NCBI GenBank assembly: GCA_012518325.1
Contig: JAAYSR010000110.1
Span: 1-9,014, forward strand
DNA length: 9,014 nt
DNA from: Bacillota bacterium
Lineage (GTDB): Bacteria; Bacillota; Limnochordia; Darwinibacteriales; Darwinibacteriaceae
Reading direction: 5' to 3'
The position numbers and the translations under genes were made by a program. Positions within the stretch are counted from its first letter, which is position 1; each line of letters starts with the position of its first letter. The notes under the pieces were generated by a model. The model did no database searches. It was not told where the DNA came from and was given only the letters and a program-made list of their open reading frames with translations. Shown here piece after piece: positions 6,296 to 9,014 of the stretch.

Positions 6296-6556
6296 ATGAG
6301 TGGAGATCAAGAAGTGCGTTCGGTAAGGGTTCAAATTTTCGGCGAAGATCACATTATTAAAGGCCAGGCCTCAGAAGAGTACATCAGGGATCTCGCCTCC
6401 TTGGTGGACAGTCGTCTGCAGGAGGTGCAAAAGCTCAACCCTCGGCTTCCCCGCCATCGCGTCGCTATTTTAGTTGCCATCAACCTGGCAAATGAGCTGG
6501 AAAAGCTTTCGGCGGAGCATAAAGAGTTGTTGGCCCTACTGGAGGAAGCAAATTAG
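6296..6556 (+). CDS. zapA: Cell division protein ZapA
   Basis: ZapA binds FtsZ and promotes bundling of FtsZ filaments at the division site. The product is 86 residues, typical for Bacillota ZapA. A short beta-strand head (VRSVRVQIFGEDHIIKG, about 7-23) is followed by helix residues EEYIRDLASLVDSRL and a long C-terminal coiled coil (about 50-86) with the conserved pattern VAILVAINLANELEKL. GGGAGG (6283-6288) is well spaced to ATG 6296. It lies 50 bases after pheT with no terminator between, so read-through from the T-box-controlled pheST transcript is likely. The same order, pheT then zapA then a cvpA-like gene, is common in Bacillota. Confidence 0.93.
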   Translation: MSGDQEVRSVRVQIFGEDHIIKGQASEEYIRDLASLVDSRLQEVQKLNPRLPRHRVAILVAINLANELEKLSAEHKELLALLEEAN

Positions 6557-6569
6557 GTGGGGGTTTGAC

Positions 6570-7130
6570 ATGATTGGTAAATGGATCGACCTTGTTATTC
6601 TGGTGTTCTTGGCCCTCGGTTTGCTGAAAGGTTTCAAGCGTGGCCTTGTCCGTGAGCTCTTTAGCCTGCTGGGGGCCATTTTAGCGATCATCATTGCCTA
6701 CCACAGCTATCAAACGGTAGCGCTGAGACTTTTGGAACATTACGCTCTGTCCACCTGGCAGGCGCAGGCCCTGTCGTTTGTAGTTCTGCTGGTGGGAATC
6801 AGCCTGCTTGGAGTGTTCTTTGGCTACGTGTGGTCCAAGGCGTTGAGTTATACGCCTTTTTCAGTGCTGGATCACATTGGCGGCGCAGCTTTCGGCGCAG
6901 CCAAGGTGGGGGCGGTAGTCCTGATACTCCTCCTTTTCCTGGGGGCGGCCAACATCAGCTTTATAGACACTTTGCTGGATGAGTCAGTCGTTGTGGAGCA
7001 AATCGGCGTGCTATTGCCCTTTGTCTATGATTATCTTGATCAGTATTGGCCGGAGCAGCTGCCAAGGCCTCTCTGGCTCTATCCACCCCAAGACCCCGGT
7101 GCTGTGGCGGGGTTTTCTTGGGCCTTTTGA
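6570..7130 (+). CDS. CvpA-family membrane protein
   Basis: The product is 186 residues with four hydrophobic segments, at about 5-20, 30-46, 66-88 and 105-127. It carries the CvpA-family hallmark GLLKGFKRGLVRELFSLLG (17-35) and LDHIGGAAFGAAKVGA (100-115). The E. coli member is needed for colicin V production; the general molecular role of the family is not settled, and links to envelope processes are only suggestive. ATG 6570 is chosen because AGGTGGGGG (6555-6563) lies six bases upstream, it follows the zapA stop by 13 bases, and the N-terminus MIGKWIDLVILV fits the family. An upstream reading from 6474 would only overlap zapA in another frame. The last codons lie inside a hairpin (7087-7122), which may explain the unusual Pro/Gly-rich tail. 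Confidence 0.88.
   Translation: MIGKWIDLVILVFLALGLLKGFKRGLVRELFSLLGAILAIIIAYHSYQTVALRLLEHYALSTWQAQALSFVVLLVGISLLGVFFGYVWSKALSYTPFSVLDHIGGAAFGAAKVGAVVLILLLFLGAANISFIDTLLDESVVVEQIGVLLPFVYDYLDQYWPEQLPRPLWLYPPQDPGAVAGFSWAF
7087..7122 (+). terminator. Hairpin or possible terminator overlapping the end of the cvpA-like gene
   Basis: CCCCG (7094-7098) pairs with CGGGG (7108-7112) around a nine-base loop, and A7093/T7113 can extend it, followed by TTTCTT. Alternatively CCCAAGA (7087-7093) pairs with TCTTGGG (7116-7122), leaving a TTT bulge, and CCTTTT follows. The T-runs are short, so termination is probably partial at best. The hairpin lies entirely within coding sequence, and the stop is at 7128-7130. 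Confidence 0.5.
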
Positions 7131-7177
7131 CTTTCCATGGAAACCTCACCTAGACTTGCCTAAAGGGAACGCCTGTG

Positions 7178-7204
7178 CTTGCTAGAAGTGTAGAATCTAG
7201 CAAG
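7178..7204 (+). promoter_or_regulatory. Perfect inverted repeat before the amidase ribosome binding site
   Basis: CTTGCTAGA (7178-7186) and TCTAGCAAG (7196-7204) are perfect reverse complements separated by nine bases. The right arm runs directly into the ribosome binding site AAGGGGG (7202-7208). It could be an RNA hairpin that limits ribosome access or a DNA operator for a dimeric regulator. No T-run follows, so it is not a terminator. I found no clear promoter in 7131-7215. Confidence 0.6.
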
Positions 7205-7215
7205 GGGGTAAGCAG

Positions 7216-7926
7216 GTGAGAAAACCTATCGTTCTTTATTCTAATCTGGCAGCTACCTTAGCCATGCTTGGCTTTTTCCTTTTGTCCGGTATGATGGGGG
7301 CTGAAGCGCCCTTCCTGGCTGGTTCCGGCCGCTACCTGGGGACAGAAAACCTGGAGGGTAGGATAGTTGTCCTCGATCCGGGCCATGGAGGACAGGATCC
7401 GGGCACTGTGGGAGTGGGATCAACTACAGAAGCAGAGAATGTGCTGGCGATTGCCTGGGAACTGAAGGCTCTTCTGGAAAAGTACGGTGCAGAGGTGATC
7501 ATGACGCGGCAGACCGATACAAGTCCCTCTGCCGGAACGCAGTTCTACGGACAGAAGAATGGGCAGCTGGCTGCCAGGACAGCGGCAGCCAACCGGAGCC
7601 GCGGAGAAATCTTCATTTCATTGCACAATGATTGGCATGATGACAGCAGCGTCCGCGGCACTTCAGTCCACTATTACAAAGCGCAGGATTTGGCTTTGGC
7701 TGAAGCTTTGCAGGGCGCCCTTGTCGCCCACACCAAAGCTAGGGATCTCGGCATAAAGCGCAGCAACTTTTATGTGCTTCGCAACACGAATATGCCTGCT
7801 GCCCTTGTGGAAATCGGGTTTCTCAGCAATCCTGAGGAAGCACGTCTCTTGGCCAGACCAAGCTACAGACGGGAGGCGGCACTTGGTCTTCTGGCCGGAA
7901 TCAACGCTTATTTCGCAGGTAATTGA
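7216..7926 (+). CDS. N-acetylmuramoyl-L-alanine amidase (Amidase_3), CwlD-like
   Basis: Amidase_3 enzymes are zinc enzymes that cut the bond between muramic acid and the peptide stem in peptidoglycan. The product is 236 residues. It begins with a basic start and a hydrophobic segment (about 11-28), which acts as a signal peptide or membrane anchor. AEA at 29-31 could be a signal peptidase site. The catalytic domain runs from about 49 to 233. The zinc ligands are readable as H57 (LDPGHGGQDPG), E72 and H137 (FISLHND), and the catalytic glutamate as E199 (PAALVEIGFLSNPEEA). GTG 7216 has AAGGGGG seven bases upstream. Size and layout resemble CwlD, which makes muramic delta-lactam in the spore cortex, but the short single-domain form is not specific to that role. 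The stop is 15 bases before the next GTG, so it is probably co-transcribed with the U32 gene. Confidence 0.9.
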   Translation: MRKPIVLYSNLAATLAMLGFFLLSGMMGAEAPFLAGSGRYLGTENLEGRIVVLDPGHGGQDPGTVGVGSTTEAENVLAIAWELKALLEKYGAEVIMTRQTDTSPSAGTQFYGQKNGQLAARTAAANRSRGEIFISLHNDWHDDSSVRGTSVHYYKAQDLALAEALQGALVAHTKARDLGIKRSNFYVLRNTNMPAALVEIGFLSNPEEARLLARPSYRREAALGLLAGINAYFAGN

Positions 7927-7941
7927 CAGGGAGGAAAGCTT

Positions 7942-9014
7942 GTGGAATTGTTAGCGCCTGCCGGTTCGTTTGACGCCCTGAAGGCGGCGGTAGAAAACGG
8001 AGCGGACGCAGTTTATCTAGGCGGAAAATCATACAGTGCCAGAGCCTCGGCGGCAAACTTCTCCTCTGAAGAGCTGCAGAGCGCTCTGGATTATTGTCAT
8101 ATACGCGGGGTGAAGGTTTACATTACTGTCAACACCCTGCTGCGGGAGGAAGAGCTCCCGGGTGCTGTTTCCTATCTAGCTGACCTGTACCGCTGGGGAG
8201 CGGATGCTGTTATTGTGCAGGATCTAGGGCTGATTGCCCAGGCCCGGCAGCAGCTGCCGAACTTGGAGCTGCACGGCAGTACCCAGATGACGATCCACAA
8301 TTCCCAGGACTTCCGTGCCCTTGAGCGCTTGGGACTCTCCAGGGTGGTTCTGGCCCGGGAGCTCGGTGCGGCAGCGATCCAGGAAATTGGGAAACAGACA
8401 GACATAGAGCTGGAAGTTTTTGTCCATGGCGCCCTGTGCATTTGTTACTCCGGCCAGTGCCTGATGAGCAGCTTGATCGGCGGCCGCAGCGGTAACCGGG
8501 GTCAATGCGCTCAGCCTTGCAGGCAGCCTTATGCTGTCGAGGGTTTGACTGTGCCAGGCGAATACGTGCTCTCGCCAAAGGATCTGTCGTTAGTATCGGA
8601 TCTGGATACGCTGCGGGATGCGGGAGTTGCATCGCTGAAGATTGAAGGCAGGCTGAAAAGCCCGGATTATGTCGGGGTTGTCGTCCGTACTTACCGTGCA
8701 GCCCTTGACGGCCGGCCTTACGATCCTTCCGACCTGCACAAAGTGTTCAATCGCGGCTTTACCAAGGCCTATCTGTACAGTGACTCCATTCGCGATCTGA
8801 TTACTTACAAGCCTCCTGTCAAGGAGGATAGAAGCGGCAGTGCAGCAGAGACTTATCGCTCTCCCCAGGCTTTTCGCAGAGTAAAGGCCCACCTCTGGGC
8901 GAGTCTCAGGCTTGGAGGGGCACTTACCCTCAATCTGGCGGACGAGGACGGTTTTCATGTTCAGACCAAGGGGACAATGGAAGCTGTTCAGGCTCGGGGT
9001 GAGGGTTTGAGTGA
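7942..9014 (+). CDS. U32 peptidase-family protein, long form, 5' part only
   Basis: Frame 1 of the gene stays open from GTG 7942 to the window end, giving 357 residues and no stop. GGGAGG (7929-7934) lies seven bases upstream. The start MELLAPAGSFDALKAAVENG is the standard U32 N-terminus. The family signature EVFVHGALCICYSGQCLMS begins at residue 158. Candidate iron-sulfur ligands are C166, C173, C189 and C193 (GNRGQCAQPCR), and C168 is an additional cysteine. LKIEGRLKSPDYV and FNRGFTKAYLY follow. The last part (from about 305, RLGGALTLNLADEDG) looks like the start of the DUF3656 extension found in long U32 proteins such as RlhA. Characterised relatives (RlhA, TrhP, UbiU/UbiV) are oxygen-independent hydroxylases of RNA or quinone precursors, although the family is named for collagenase-type peptidases. 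RNA hydroxylation is therefore the better guess, but it is not proven here. Confidence 0.92.
   Translation, partial: MELLAPAGSFDALKAAVENGADAVYLGGKSYSARASAANFSSEELQSALDYCHIRGVKVYITVNTLLREEELPGAVSYLADLYRWGADAVIVQDLGLIAQARQQLPNLELHGSTQMTIHNSQDFRALERLGLSRVVLARELGAAAIQEIGKQTDIELEVFVHGALCICYSGQCLMSSLIGGRSGNRGQCAQPCRQPYAVEGLTVPGEYVLSPKDLSLVSDLDTLRDAGVASLKIEGRLKSPDYVGVVVRTYRAALDGRPYDPSDLHKVFNRGFTKAYLYSDSIRDLITYKPPVKEDRSGSAAETYRSPQAFRRVKAHLWASLRLGGALTLNLADEDGFHVQTKGTMEAVQARGEGLS

Noticed and set aside
7156..7196. Possible promoter before the amidase gene (TTGCCT or TTGCTA with TAGAAT)
   Set aside because: The boxes are either 29 or 6 bases apart, so neither pair fits a sigma-A promoter.
8210..8632. 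Several overlapping - strand frames opposite the U32 gene
   Set aside because: The + strand frame shows U32 signature motifs without a break, so these are shadows.
1..9014. Mobile element, CRISPR array, tRNA or rRNA gene, or defence cluster
   Set aside because: I found no transposase or integrase, spaced direct repeats, cloverleaf or rRNA-like sequence on either strand. The gene content is conserved housekeeping.

Overview
This is a chromosomal housekeeping region of a spore-former-like member of the Bacillota, most likely of clostridial type. Four things point there: an L20-type leader ahead of infC-rpmI-rplT, a phenylalanine T-box ahead of pheST, strong AGGAGG-type ribosome binding sites with frequent GTG starts, and the order SpoU methyltransferase - pheS - pheT - zapA - cvpA-like gene. 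The base composition is moderately GC-rich. I cannot name the genus. All real genes lie on the + strand.

Layout. Positions 1-126 hold the last 41 codons of an unidentified gene. A very good sigma-A promoter (137-165) follows. It feeds a structured leader with an intrinsic terminator (279-307), and then infC (rare ATT start at 338), rpmI and rplT, closed by a terminator at 1502-1532. A SpoU/TrmH-family RNA methyltransferase gene follows (1545-2354). An extended -10 promoter at its 3' end precedes a 36-codon ORF resembling the YqzL family (2391-2501). Next is a complete T-box riboswitch with a UUC (Phe) specifier and its terminator (about 2525-2793), which controls pheS and pheT. zapA, a cvpA-like membrane protein gene, a secreted or membrane-anchored cell-wall amidase gene and the 5' part of a U32 peptidase-family gene complete the window.

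How the genes fit together. The first half supplies translation components under two RNA-level controls: L20 feedback on infC-rpmI-rplT, and sensing of uncharged tRNA-Phe for phenylalanyl-tRNA synthetase. The second half moves to division and envelope functions (ZapA, CvpA-like, amidase) and ends in a U32 protein whose relatives hydroxylate RNA. Two hairpins mark possible transcript boundaries or control points: one overlaps the end of the cvpA-like gene, and one is a perfect 9-bp inverted repeat just before the amidase ribosome binding site.

I see no mobile element, CRISPR array, rRNA or tRNA gene, and no convincing new multi-gene system. The points most worth a second look are the leader's long-range complementarity, the YqzL-like microprotein between the methyltransferase gene and the T-box, and the hairpin before the amidase gene.
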